From contig CM017570.1 in the NCBI GenBank assembly GCA_007844125.1, positions 51,058,685 to 51,122,684 of the forward strand: a DNA stretch of 64,000 nt, read 5' to 3'. A program made the translations under genes and the position numbers. Numbering within the stretch: the stretch's first letter is position 1; the number at the start of each line of letters is the position of its first letter. Below, one piece after another: positions 35,011-46,249 of this stretch. This DNA comes from Sinonovacula constricta. Taxonomy: Eukaryota > Mollusca > Bivalvia > Cardiida > Solecurtidae. Under the pieces are notes generated by a model. That model was not told where the DNA came from. It saw only the letters and a program-made list of their open reading frames with translations, and did no database searches.

Positions 35011-36329
35011 AGAAAATGTTATCAACCCAGTGGCCACACTAATGGTCCAATCTTCACCAAAGATTTCTAAAGTAAATAACTCTTAATTACTAAATGCCAG
35101 ATTTGAGCCTATGTAAAGCCTGTGTCATCAGGTAAGCGATTAAGGGCCATCATGGCCCTCTTGTTCTATATTTTACTTGCATATTTTGGTTTTAACCTGC
35201 TCTGTTCGCATTTAACTTTGTTTTCGTATGACCTGTTAAGTGTCGGTGTGCCGTAAAACCCAAATAAATAAATAAACTGGATATGGCCCTGGTAGAGCAA
35301 TAGGAAGATTGACAACTCTGGATATGGCCCTGGTAGAGCAATAGGTAGATTGCCAACTCTGGATATGGCCCTGGTAGAGTAATCAGTAGATTATCAACTC
35401 TGGATATGGCCCTGGTAGAGCAATAGGTAGATTGACAACTCTGGATATGGCCCTGGTAGAGTAATCAGTAGATTGTCAACTCTGGATATACTCCTGGTAG
35501 AGCAATAGGTAGATTGCCAACTCTGGATATACTCTAGAGCAATCAGTAGATTGTCAACTCTGGATATGGCCCTGGTAGAGCATTAAGTAGATTGTCAGCT
35601 ACGGATGTGCCCCTGTTAGAAGGATCAGTAGATTGTTAACTTTGGAAATAGTCCTTATAAAGCAGTCAGTAGAATGTCAGTTTTGGATTCGACCCTGGTA
35701 AAGCAATCAGCATATTGTCAACTCTGGATATAGTCCTGGTAGAGTATTAGGTACCGTACATTTTCAACTCTGGATATGGCCCTTTTAAATCAATAGGTTG
35801 ATTATCCATATTAAAGCAATAGGTCGATTGTCACCTCTGGATATGGTCCTGGTAGAGCATTAAGTAGATTGTCAGCTATGGATGTGGCCCTAATAAAGCA
35901 ATATGTTGATTGTCAACTCTGATTATAGTCCTGGTAGAGCAATCGGTAGATTGTCACCTCTGGATATGTCCCTGGTAGAGCAATCAGTAGATTGTCAACT
36001 CTGGATATGGCCCTGGCAGAGCATTAAGTAGATATTCCGCTGTGGATGTGGTCCTTATTAAGCAACAGGTAGATTGTCAGCCCTGGATATGGCACTGGTA
36101 GAACGATCTGTAGATTGTCAACTCTGGCTATGGTCGTTATAAAGCAGTCAGTAGATTGTCAACTCTGGCTGTGGCCATTATAAAGCAGTCAGTAGATTGC
36201 CAACTCTAGCTTTGGACCTTGTGGAACAATAGGTAGAATGTCAACTCTGCCGTGATGCTGTTTAAATGACCATTATTGTGTTGCTGCTATATATTTCTGA
36301 GAGTCAACATATGAAAAAACATTTCGTTT

Positions 36330-36912
36330 TTTCTGATAAAGCTTTTCCCGGCGTCCGGAGTCAACATTTTAGCTTGTGAACACACTAGGGGCCACAGTTT
36401 TTATCCAATCTTCATCAAACTTGATCAGAATGTTTGTCTGCATGAAATCTTAGATGAGTTCATTATTGGGTCACCTGGGATTAAAACATAGGTCACAAGG
36501 TCAAATTTTAGGAAAAACTTGCGAACACACTAGAGACCACATTTATAGCCCAATCTTCACCAAACTTGGTGAGAATGTTTCTGCATGAAATCTTGGATGA
36601 GTTTATTATTGAGTCACGTGGGGTCAAAAAGGGGGTATAAGGTCAAATCTTGGAAAAAGCTTGTGAACACACTAGAAACCCCATTTATGGCCCAATCTTC
36701 ACCAAACTTGATAAAATCTTAAAAATGTTTTGAAGTAGGTCATGTGGATTCAGTAGGTAACTAGGTAAAATTCTAGAAAATATTATCAACCCAGTGGCCA
36801 CACTAATGGTCCATTCTTCACCAAAGATTTCTAAAGTAAATAACTCTTAATTACTTGATGTCAGATTTGAGCCTACTAAACACCTGTGTCCTCAGGTGAG
36901 CGATTAATTGCC
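36330..36912 (+). mobile_element. Second copy of the tandem-repeat element (32414-type), 5' degenerate
   Basis: It has about three core units (aacacactagagaccacattt, ccaatcttcaccaaacttgg) and the same 3' signature cctgtgtcctcaggtgagcgatt, but the hairpin and ctcttgtt end are lost or diverged. It lies between the end of the 41-bp array and an MCC exon. Confidence 0.8.
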
Positions 36913-37017
36913 ATTATTCTATTTTTGTTAAATTCAATGGTTTTACTATCCACTTGTTTACCTTCATTCATAATCTTATTGTTTTACCTTCCCAGTTTAA
37001 TCTTTCATCTTTCTTAG

Positions 37018-37188
37018 GAGGAAAAAGCTGAACTAAAGGCCCAGAACTACTTGCTGGAGAAGGAGAAGCGTGCCCTGGAGTTGAAGTTAAACAGTATGGA
37101 GTCCCAGGAGCAAGCCTACATGGTACAAATAGAGCACCTCAGGTCAGAGGTCACAGATCATGGTCAAGGCTCACAGGATGGGTCACGG
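37018..37188 (+). CDS. MCC: MCC exon, residues 603-659 (EEKAELKAQNYLLEKEK helix)
   Basis: The acceptor is tttcttag and the donor CGG|gtaggt. The exon is 171 bp, 57 codons, phase 0 at both ends. It encodes EEKAELKAQNYLLEKEKRAL, then ESQEQAYMVQIEHLRSEV and TDHGQGSQDGSR. Human MCC has EEMAELKAQLYLLEKEKKAL and EQAYLVHIEHLKSEV. The 3' part of the exon with the start of the intron has been multiplied about seven times downstream. Confidence 0.96.
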
Positions 37189-37955
37189 GTAGGTCATGTT
37201 GTATATATGTGCAGATAAAACAAGCACCTCATGACAGAGGTCACCGACCATTTCTAGGGCTCACAGAAGGGCTCCCTGGGGTCACAGTAAGGTCATGTTG
37301 TCTATATATGCAGATAGAGCACCTCAAATCAGAGGTCATACATAGACCATGATCAGGGCTTACAGATGGGCTCCCTGGGGTCACAGTAAGGTATATGGTC
37401 ATGTTATCTATATATGCAGATAGAGCACCTCAGATCAGTGGTCAAAGATCATGGTCAGTGCTTACAGAAGGGTCCCCTGGGGTCACAGTAAGGTCATATC
37501 GGCTATGTATGCAGATAATGCAAGCACCTCATGTCAGAGATCATAGACCATGGTCAGGGCTCACAGGATGGCTCAATGGGGTCACAGTAAGGTCATGTTG
37601 TCTATATATGCAGATAATGCAAGCACCTCAGGTCAGAGGTCATAGACCATTGCCAGGTCTTACGGGATGGCTCAATGGGGTCACAGAAAGGTCATGTTGT
37701 CTAAAAAGGCAAATAGAGCACCTTGGGTCAGATGTCATAGACCATGGTCAGAGCTTACAGAAGGGCTCCCTGGGGTCACAGTAAGGTCATGTTGGCTATT
37801 TATGCAGATAATGTAAGCACCCCTGGTCAGAGGTCATAGACCATGGTCAGGGCTTACGGGATGGCTCAGTGGGGTTACACTAAGAATAAGTTATTTTGAT
37901 GTGTAGATGGAGCACTTAAGGTCAGAGGTCACATGCCAGGGTCAGGCCTCACAGG
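37189..37955 (+). repeat. About 100-bp repeat duplicating the end of an MCC exon, about 7 copies
   Basis: Units contain atgcagatagagcacctca, ggtcagaggtcatagacca, tggtcagggctcacaggatg and ggggtcacagtaaggtcatg. The MCC exon just upstream has ATAGAGCACCTCAGGTCAGA to GATGGGTCACGG|gtaggtcatg, so each copy carries the last roughly 60 coding bases plus the first roughly 40 intron bases. Each copy also has an acceptor-like tatatgcag just before the exon-derived part. A 129-codon open frame results from the duplicated coding sequence. Confidence 0.92.
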
Positions 37956-38109
37956 ATGAATTAAAAAATGTGTTGCTATACGCGTATTCATCAGTGGAAT
38001 GAATTTCAGGGTAAAATAATGTCATTTTGTGTCAAGCATCACATTTATACCATAGACTATATTGTCTTATTTTGAATGTTATTTTGTGTATATAATTTGC
38101 TGTTCATTT

Positions 38110-41100
38110 TATTAACCTCCTTATTTACCAGCTACCATGAGAACCATTCACTAAACCTTATTTACCAGCTACTGTGAGAACCATTCACTAAACCTCCTTA
38201 TTTACCTGCTACCATGAGAACCATTCACTAAACCTTATTTACCAGCTACCATGAGAACCATTCACTCAACCTTATTTACCAGCTACCATGAGAACCATTC
38301 ACTAAACCTTATTTACCAGCTACTGTGAGAACCATTCACTAAACCTTATTTACCTTCTACCATGAGAACCATTCACTAAAAAGTATTTACCAGCTACTGT
38401 GAGAACCATTCACTAAACCTCCTTATTTACCAGCTACCATCAGAACCATTCACTAAACCTCCTTATTTACCAGCTACCATGAGAACCATTTACTAAACCT
38501 CCTTATTTACCAGCTACTGTGAGAACCATTCACTGAACCTCCTTATTTATCTGCTACCTGAGAACCATTCACTAAACCTCCTTATTTACCATCTGATATG
38601 AGAACCATTCACTAAACGTCCTTTTTTTACCAGCTACTGTGAGAACCATTCACTAATCCTCCTTATTTACCTGCTACCATGAGAACCATTCACTTGACCT
38701 TATTTACCAGCTACCATGAGAACCATTCACTAAACCTCCTTATTTACCGGCTACCATGAGAACCATTCACTAAACCTCCTTATTTACCTGCTACCATGAT
38801 AACCATTCACTAAACCTCCTTATTTACCGGCTACCATGAGAACCGTTCACTAAACCTTATTTACCTGCTACCATGAGAACCATTTACTAAACGTCCCTAT
38901 TTACCAGCTACTATGAGAACTATTCACTAAACCTCCTTATTTACCAGCTACCATGAGAACCATTTACTAAACCTCCTTATTTACCAGCTACCATGAGAAC
39001 CATTCACTCAACCTTATTTACCAGCTACCATGATAACCATTCACTTAACCTCCTTATTTGCCAGCTACCATGAGAACCATTCACTAAACCTCCTTATTTA
39101 TCTGCTACCATGAGAACCATTCACTAAACCTCCTTATTTACCGGCTACCATGAGAACCGTTCACTAAACCTTATTTACCTGCTACCATGAGAACCATTTA
39201 CTAAACGTCCCTATTTACCAGCTACTATGAGAACTATTCACTAAACCTCCTTATTTACCAGCTACCATGAGAACCATTTACTAAACCTCCTTATTTACCA
39301 GCTACCATGAGAACCATTCACTCAACCTTATTTACCAGCTACCATGATAACCATTCACTTAACCTCCTTATTTGCCAGCTACCATGAGAACCATTCACTA
39401 AACCTCCTTATTTATCTGCTACCATGAGAACCATTCACTAAACCTTATTTACCAGCTACCATGAGAACCATTCACTAAACCTTATTTACCAGCTACCATG
39501 AGAACCATTCACTAAACCTTATTTACCAGCTACCATGAGAACCATTCACTAAACCTTATTTACCTTCTACCATAAGAACCATTCACTAAACCTCCTTATT
39601 TACCAGCTACCATGAGAACCATTTACTAAACCTCCTTATTTACCAGCTACCATGAGAACCATTCACTCAACCTTATTTACCAGCTACCATGATAACCATT
39701 CACTTAACCTCCTTATTTGCCAGCTACCATGAGAACCATTCACTAAACCTCCTTATTTATCTGCTACCATGAGAACCATTCACTAAACCTCCTTATTTAC
39801 CGGCTACCATGAGAACCGTTCACTAAACCTTATTTACCTGCTACCATGAGAACCATTTACTAAACGTCCCTATTTACCAGCTACTATGAGAACTATTCAC
39901 TAAACCTCCTTATTTACCAGCTACCATGAGAACCATTTACTAAACCTCCTTATTTACCAGCTACCATGAGAACCATTCACTCAACCTTATTTACCAGCTA
40001 CCATGATAACCATTCACTTAACCTCCTTATTTGCCAGCTACCATGAGAACCATTCACTAAACCTCCTTATTTATCTGCTACCATGAGAACCATTCACTAA
40101 ACCTTATTTACCAGCTACCATGAGAACCATTCACTAAACCTTATTTACCAGCTACCATGAGAACCATTCACTAAACCTTATTTACCAGCTACCATGAGAA
40201 CCATTCACTAAACCTTATTTACCTTCTACCATAAGAACCATTCACTAAACCTCCTTATTTACCAGCTACCATGAGAACCATTTACTAAACCTCCTTATTT
40301 ACCAGCTACCATGAGAACCATTCACTCAACCTTATTTACCAGCTACCATGATAACCATTCACTTAACCTCCTTATTTGCCAGCTACCATGAGAACCATTC
40401 ACTAAACCTCCTTATTTATCTGCTACCATGAGAACCATTCACTAAACCTTATTTACCAGCTACCATGAGAACCATTCACTAAACCTTATTTACCAGCTAC
40501 CATGAGAACCATTCACTAAACCTTATTTACCAGCTACCATGAGAACCATTCACTAAACCTTATTTACCGGCTACCATGAGAACCATTCACTCAACCTTAT
40601 TTACCAGCTACCATAAGAACCATTCACTAAACGTCCTTATTTACCAGCTACCATAAGAACCATTCACTCAACCTTATTTACCAGCTACCATAAGAACCAT
40701 TCACTAAACGTCCTTATTTACCAGCTACTGTGAGAACCATTCACTAAACCTCCTTATTTACCTGCTACCATGAGAACCATTCACTAAACCTCCTTATTTA
40801 CCAGCTACCATGAGAACCATTCACTTAACCTCCTTATTTGCCTGCTACCATCAGAACCATTCACTAAACCTCCTTATTTACCAGCTACTGTGTGAACCAT
40901 TCACTAAACCTCCTTATTTATCTGCTACCATGAGAACCATTCACTAAACCTTATTAACCAGCTACCATGAGAACCATTCACTAAACCTTATTTACCAGCT
41001 ACCATGAGAACCATTCACTAAACCTTATTTACCAGCTACCATGAGAACCATTCACTAAACCTTATTTACCGGCTACCATGAGAACCATTCACTCAACCTT

Positions 41101-43915
41101 ATTTACCAGCTACCATAAGAACCATTCACTAAACCTTATTTACCGGCTACCATGAGAACCATTCACTAAACCTTATTTACCAGCTACCATGAGAACCATT
41201 CCTTAAACTTTATTTACCAGCTACCATGAGAACCATTTACTAAACCTTATTTACCGGCTACCATGAGAACCATTCACTCAACCTTATTTACCAGCTACCA
41301 TGAGAACCATTCACTAAACGTCCTTTTTTTACCAGCTACTGTGAGAACCATTCACTAAACCTCCTTATTTATCTGCTACCATGAGAACCATTCACTAAAC
41401 CTTATTTACCGGCTACCATGAGAACCATTCACTAAACCTCCTTATTTACCTGCTACCATGATAACCATTCACTAAACCTCCTTATTTACCGGCTACCATG
41501 AGAACCGTTCACTAAACCTTATTTACCTGCTACCATGAGAACCATTTACTAAACGTCCCTATTTACCAGCTACTATGAGAACTATTCACTAAACCTCCTT
41601 ATTTACCAGCTACCATGAGAACCATTTACTAAACCTCCTTATTTACCAGCTACCATGAGAACCATTCACTCAACCTTATTTACCAGCTACCATGATAACC
41701 ATTCACTTAACCTCCTTATTTGCCAGCTACCATGAGAACCATTCACTAAACCTCCTTATTTATCTGCTACCATGAGAACCATTCACTAAACCTCCTTATT
41801 TACCGGCTACCATGAGAACCGTTCACTAAACCTTATTTACCTGCTACCATGAGAACCATTTACTAAACGTCCCTATTTACCAGCTACTATGAGAACTATT
41901 CACTAAACCTCCTTATTTACCAGCTACCATGAGAACCATTTACTAAACCTCCTTATTTACCAGCTACCATGAGAACCATTCACTCAACCTTATTTACCAG
42001 CTACCATGATAACCATTCACTTAACCTCCTTATTTGCCAGCTACCATGAGAACCATTCACTAAACCTCCTTATTTATCTGCTACCATGAGAACCATTCAC
42101 TAAACCTTATTTACCAGCTACCATGAGAACCATTCACTAAACCTTATTTACCAGCTACCATGAGAACCATTCACTAAACCTTATTTACCAGCTACCATGA
42201 GAACCATTCACTAAACCTTATTTACCTTCTACCATAAGAACCATTCACTAAACCTCCTTATTTACCAGCTACCATGAGAACCATTTACTAAACCTCCTTA
42301 TTTACCAGCTACCATGAGAACCATTCACTCAACCTTATTTACCAGCTACCATGATAACCATTCACTTAACCTCCTTATTTGCCAGCTACCATGAGAACCA
42401 TTCACTAAACCTCCTTATTTATCTGCTACCATGAGAACCATTCACTAAACCTCCTTATTTACCGGCTACCATGAGAACCGTTCACTAAACCTTATTTACC
42501 TGCTACCATGAGAACCATTTACTAAACGTCCCTATTTACCAGCTACTATGAGAACTATTCACTAAACCTCCTTATTTACCAGCTACCATGAGAACCATTT
42601 ACTAAACCTCCTTATTTACCAGCTACCATGAGAACCATTCACTCAACCTTATTTACCAGCTACCATGATAACCATTCACTTAACCTCCTTATTTGCCAGC
42701 TACCATGAGAACCATTCACTTGACCTTATTTATCTGCTACCATGAGAACCATTCACTAAACCTCCTTATTTATCTGCTACCATGAGAACCATTCACTAAA
42801 CCTTATTTACCAGCTACCATGAGAACCATTCACTAAACCTTATTTACCTGCTACCATGAGAACCATTCACTAAACCTCCTTATTTACCAGCTACCATGAG
42901 AACCATTCACTTAACCTCCTTATTTGCCTGCTACCATCAGAACCATTCACTAAACCTCCTTATTTACCAGCTACTGTGTGAACCATTCACTAAACCTCCT
43001 TATTTATCTGCTACCATGAGAACCATTCACTAAACCTTATTTACCGGCTACCATGAGAACCATTCACTCAACCTTATTTACCAGCTACCATAAGAACCAT
43101 TCACTAAACCTTATTTACCGGCTACCATGAGAACCATTCACTAAACCTTATTTACCAGCTACCATGAGAACCATTCCTTAAACTTTATTTACCAGCTACC
43201 ATGAGAACCATTTACTAAACCTTATTTACCGGCTACCATGAGAACCATTCACTCAACCTTATTTACCAGCTACCATGAGAACCATTCACTAAACGTCCTT
43301 TTTTTACCAGCTACTGTGAGAACCATTCACTAAACCTCCTTATTTATCTGCTACCATGAGAACCATTCACTAAACCTTATTTACCGGCTACCATGAGAAC
43401 CATTCACTAAACCTTATTTACCGGCTACCATGATAACCATTCACTCAACCTTATTTACCTGCTACCATGATAACCATTCACTAAACCTCCTTATTTACCT
43501 GCTACCATGAGAACCATTCACTAAACCTTATTTACCAGCTACCATGAGAACCATTCACTAAACCTCCTTATTTACCAGCTGCCATGAGAACCATTCACTA
43601 AACCTCCTTATTTACCAGCTGATATGAGAACCATTCACTTAACTTCCTTATTTACCAGCTGCCATGAGAACCATTCACTAAACCTCCTTATTTACCAGCT
43701 GCCATGAGAACCATTCACTAAACCTCCTTATTTACCAGCTGATATGAGAACCATTCACTAAACCTCCTTATTTACCAGCTGCCATGAGAACCATTCACTT
43801 AACTTCCTTATTTACCAGCTGATATGAGAACCATTCACTAAACCTCTTTTTTAATCGGTTACTGTGAGAACCATTCACTAAACCTCCTTATTTAACAGTT
43901 ACTATGGAAACCTTT
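38110..43915 (+). repeat. 37/40-bp minisatellite, about 150 copies, with 2,662-bp higher-order duplication
   Basis: The unit is ttatttaccagctaccatga, gaaccattcactaaacc, with or without tcc. A marker variant (taaacgtccctatttaccag) occurs near 38891, 39205, 39864, 41553, 41867 and 42526; the last three lie exactly 2,662 bp after the first three, so a block of at least 1.6 kb was duplicated whole. Stops in all frames prevent long open frames. It almost fills the intron before the RHQQSAEF exon. Confidence 0.96.
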
Positions 43916-44581
43916 TACTTTTACAGCAACTTTCCGCTTTTATCCAGAAAAGTTACACATTTTGTTTTTTATCTTCCACTTTAATGTTTTTTTAATAAAA
44001 ACATGAATTGAAAAGTAAATATAAAACGAAATAAAGCTAGTTTGGTGATTGTTTCAAAACATTTTTAATTTCTAGCATGCATTATGGAAGGAAATAAAAT
44101 CTGCTTTGCTCATTGTGTACAGTAAACAAAATCCAAAATCTTCATACTCATCCAAGACAGCAGCTGATATAAGGACACTTGTTCATTTTTGTTTTTCTTA
44201 AATATTTTATTATTATTGCACATGCATGATCAAGCAAATAAGACAACAATAAATATGCCTAACTGCAAATTTTAACGAATCCGGATAACTCTTTCTGGTA
44301 AACAAAACTTTGTGATGCTTGACACAAAATGAATATAAAATATTTTACTTAAACATCCATTGACTGGTAAAGAAAGTAATACAAACCTTCATTTCTGTTA
44401 TCATAATTTCCTTTCATCGTATGATTTGATAATTGTATTGATTTGCAAAAAAAAAGATTTAAAACTTCCAGGAATTTGAAATTTAATGTACTTTGTTGAA
44501 AACATGAACTTCAATGTAGTAAAAAATAATAATTAAAATAATATTTTAATATAATATTTATAATGTATATATGTCCCCAAG
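43916..44581. other. MCC intron, nothing recognised
   Basis: AT-rich sequence between the 5.8-kb array and the next exon. No element or conserved frame seen. Confidence 0.55.
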
Positions 44582-44802
44582 GATGGCAGTGACCGTGGCA
44601 CCCCTCCACTGGGCCTCCCCGATCTAAGATCTCACGAAGCCTCTGAGGTCCTACAAGAGTTGACAGAAACCAGAAAACGGGAAAAGAAACTGAAGTCTCA
44701 GGTAGCAGAACTTGTATCAGCCCTTGAGAAACTTTCGCGGAACTCAGAACTTCGTCACCAACAGTCAGCAGAGTTTGTCAATGATCTGAAGCGAGCCAAC
44801 AG
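44582..44802 (+). CDS. MCC: MCC exon, residues 660-733 (RHQQSAEFVNDLKRAN)
   Basis: The acceptor is atgtccccaag and the donor ACAG|gtgaga. The exon is 221 bp, entering in phase 0 and leaving with AG of a split Ser codon. It encodes DGSDRGTPPLGLPDLRSHEA, then REKKLKSQVAELVSALEKL and RHQQSAEFVNDLKRAN. The last block is nearly invariant in MCC proteins and begins the C-terminal coiled coil. Confidence 0.97.
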
Positions 44803-44913
44803 GTGAGATGCTCGCAAAAAATGTAAACCAAAGAGAAAATGTTTACCAAACAAAAAATGTTAACCTTACAGAAAATGTTTACCACTGTTAAATAAATAGG
44901 ACATATTTTATAT

Positions 44914-45330
44914 CATCGTCGGCAACCACAGTATTTTCTTCCGTTACACTCCATACATACCGTGGGAAATTTGACTAGCAAAATCTCGTTTTCATGAATA
45001 TGATGAGTTAGGGGAGACCAATCTTCTTCCAATGAAATCGCATGTTACAATAAAATACTCTTCAATCTCAATGACGTCATACTGGGATTTTCTTACTAAA
45101 AATAGAAACCAACGCACATGTTTACTCATGGAGGTCGCCATTTTGAACGGTAAACCGAACCTTAGTCATAAAACGTAATTTCATTGGCTAGTTGTCCGTG
45201 GTGGTTTCCTCATGGCACCAATGAAACTGCCTCATTAATTATTCATGACTACAAGATTTTCTTAGCCAATTGTCCCACGGGTACATAACGCAGCATAGCG
45301 GAGTAATGTAACGGGGGATAACCGACGATG
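44914..45330. mobile_element. MITE with long inverted repeats and 9-bp duplication (Mutator-like), 417 bp
   Basis: The ends are catcgtcgg and ccgacgatg. Inverted similarity extends imperfectly for about 80 bp, including ccgttaca and ccgtggga with their complements near the other end. Both flanks read attttatat (44905-44913 and 45331-45339). Long inverted repeats plus 9-bp duplication is the Mutator-like pattern. No coding capacity. Confidence 0.75.
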
Positions 45331-45339
45331 ATTTTATAT

Positions 45340-45669
45340 AATAAGTTCCTAAATGTTCTAATGTATGAATTTCTTAGTTCAAAGTGGCCTCAGTACCAAA
45401 GTAACAAAAAATGGTTATGAGACATCCTTTTGTTCTCAGCTATTTAAGGTACTGGAAGATCCATTAGCTATTTTCTTGGTGTCACAATGTTAAGCGTGAT
45501 GTAAGGTGATCACAGCATGATATGACGTACCATTTGCTGGTGAATGAAGTATTGTTGGCAGGATGGTAAACACCACTATAACAAAAAAGTTTAACTTTTT
45601 AAATTAGGTTTTCAACGAAAATCCTGGTTATAAGATTGTGGTATGGCGGGCGGGCATCGTCAAACGAAG
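45340..45669. other. MCC intron, nothing recognised
   Basis: Intronic sequence without recognised repeats or coding signal, other than minus-strand frames that overlap the repeat downstream. Confidence 0.5.
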
Positions 45670-45955
45670 GGTTTCCGGTGAATAACTCCAGTTTGGATAA
45701 ACCAAAAGATTCTTGCTGAATCTTTGGATATAGCAAGCATGCATGAAGACCTTTTTGGGGATTGGATTTGGGGCCTGTTGGATCAAGGTGATGGTCACTG
45801 TTATTAAAAATAGAAACATAGTTTCCAATCAATAACTTCAGTTAAAGTAAACCAATCTTGCTGAAACTTGGGATATTGCAAGCTTGCATGAAGACCTAGC
45901 TTGGGATTTGAAAACCTGGTTTTGTGGCATGGCCATGTTTGTTGTTAAACTTTTG
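45670..45955 (+). repeat. Two diverged tandem copies of a roughly 150-bp repeat next to an MCC acceptor
   Basis: Phrases shared by both copies are gtttcc..aataactccagtt, taaaccaa..tcttgctgaa, ttggatat.gcaagc and gcatgaagacct. The second copy ends about 15 bp before the acceptor at 45969. They probably come from a dispersed bivalve repeat. Confidence 0.65.
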
Positions 45956-45969
45956 TTTGATCACTTCAG

Positions 45970-46072
45970 TGCTTTGATATCGGCGTTTGACAAGGCAAAG
46001 AAGAAGTACCAAGGGAAACTGAAGAAACTTGAGTCCCAGATGCAGTCATTAACAGAACGCTATGAATCCCAG
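45970..46072 (+). CDS. MCC: MCC exon, residues 733-767 (AKKKYQGKLKKLESQM)
   Basis: The acceptor is gatcacttcag and the donor CAG|gtatgt. The exon is 103 bp; its first base completes AG|T (Ser) and it leaves in phase 0. It encodes ALISAFDKAKKKYQGKLKKL, then ESQMQSLTERYESQ, matching human NLVAAYEKAKKKHQNKLKKLESQM. Two copies of a roughly 150-bp repeat lie immediately upstream, and the acceptor sits just past the second. Confidence 0.96.
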
Positions 46073-46249
46073 GTATGTAGAGAAAGGTGGTTGGACCAAT
46101 AACAGTCAACAGGTCATAGGCTTCCTGACTGGATATTTCCCCTAGGCCTGGACTGGACAACTAAGTTTTCACATCAGTCAATCTCTGACAACTTGACTAC
46201 AGTTGTACTCCTGATAGATTATTGAGGTACAATACAGTTGTTGTTATAA

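Larger units (their letters stand above)
32414..35166 (+). mobile_element. Tandem-repeat-bearing non-autonomous element inserted in the LINE
   Basis: Flanked by tatatttt at 32406-32413 and 35167-35174. The 5' end carries GCTCACCTGAG and the 3' end carries its inverse CTCAGGTGAGC, followed by the hairpin gggccatcatggccc and ctcttgttc. The core is about 5 units of about 150 bp containing ccaatcttcaccaaacttgg and ggtcactaggtcaaatctta. Elements with core tandem repeats, subterminal inverted repeats and a 3' hairpin are known in bivalves (pearl type) and as Helentron derivatives; which applies is unclear. A 1.5-kb insert lies at 33313-34806. Confidence 0.8.
31257..35276 (+). mobile_element. 5'-truncated LINE with RNase H, split by a nested element
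   Basis: It lies between two ctggat copies (31251-31256 and 35277-35282) of the 41-bp array, a likely target duplication. The LINE portion is 31257-32413 plus the 3' UTR at 35175-35276, ending in an aaataaataaa tail. The 3' UTR matches the solo tail at 23601-23848. The rest (32414-35166) is a nested element. Confidence 0.85.
29017..36245 (+). repeat. 41-bp minisatellite beginning at an MCC donor, interrupted by mobile elements
   Basis: The unit is ggtagagcaataggtagatt, gtcaactctggatatggccct. It occupies 29017-29327, 30468-31256 and 35277-36245; the gaps are the inserted elements listed separately. The first unit starts with the authentic donor (AAG|gtagggtagagcag), and later units carry TAGGTAGATT donor-like sites. 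About 50 copies in all, of two main flavours (ggtagagc and ataaagc). Confidence 0.93.
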
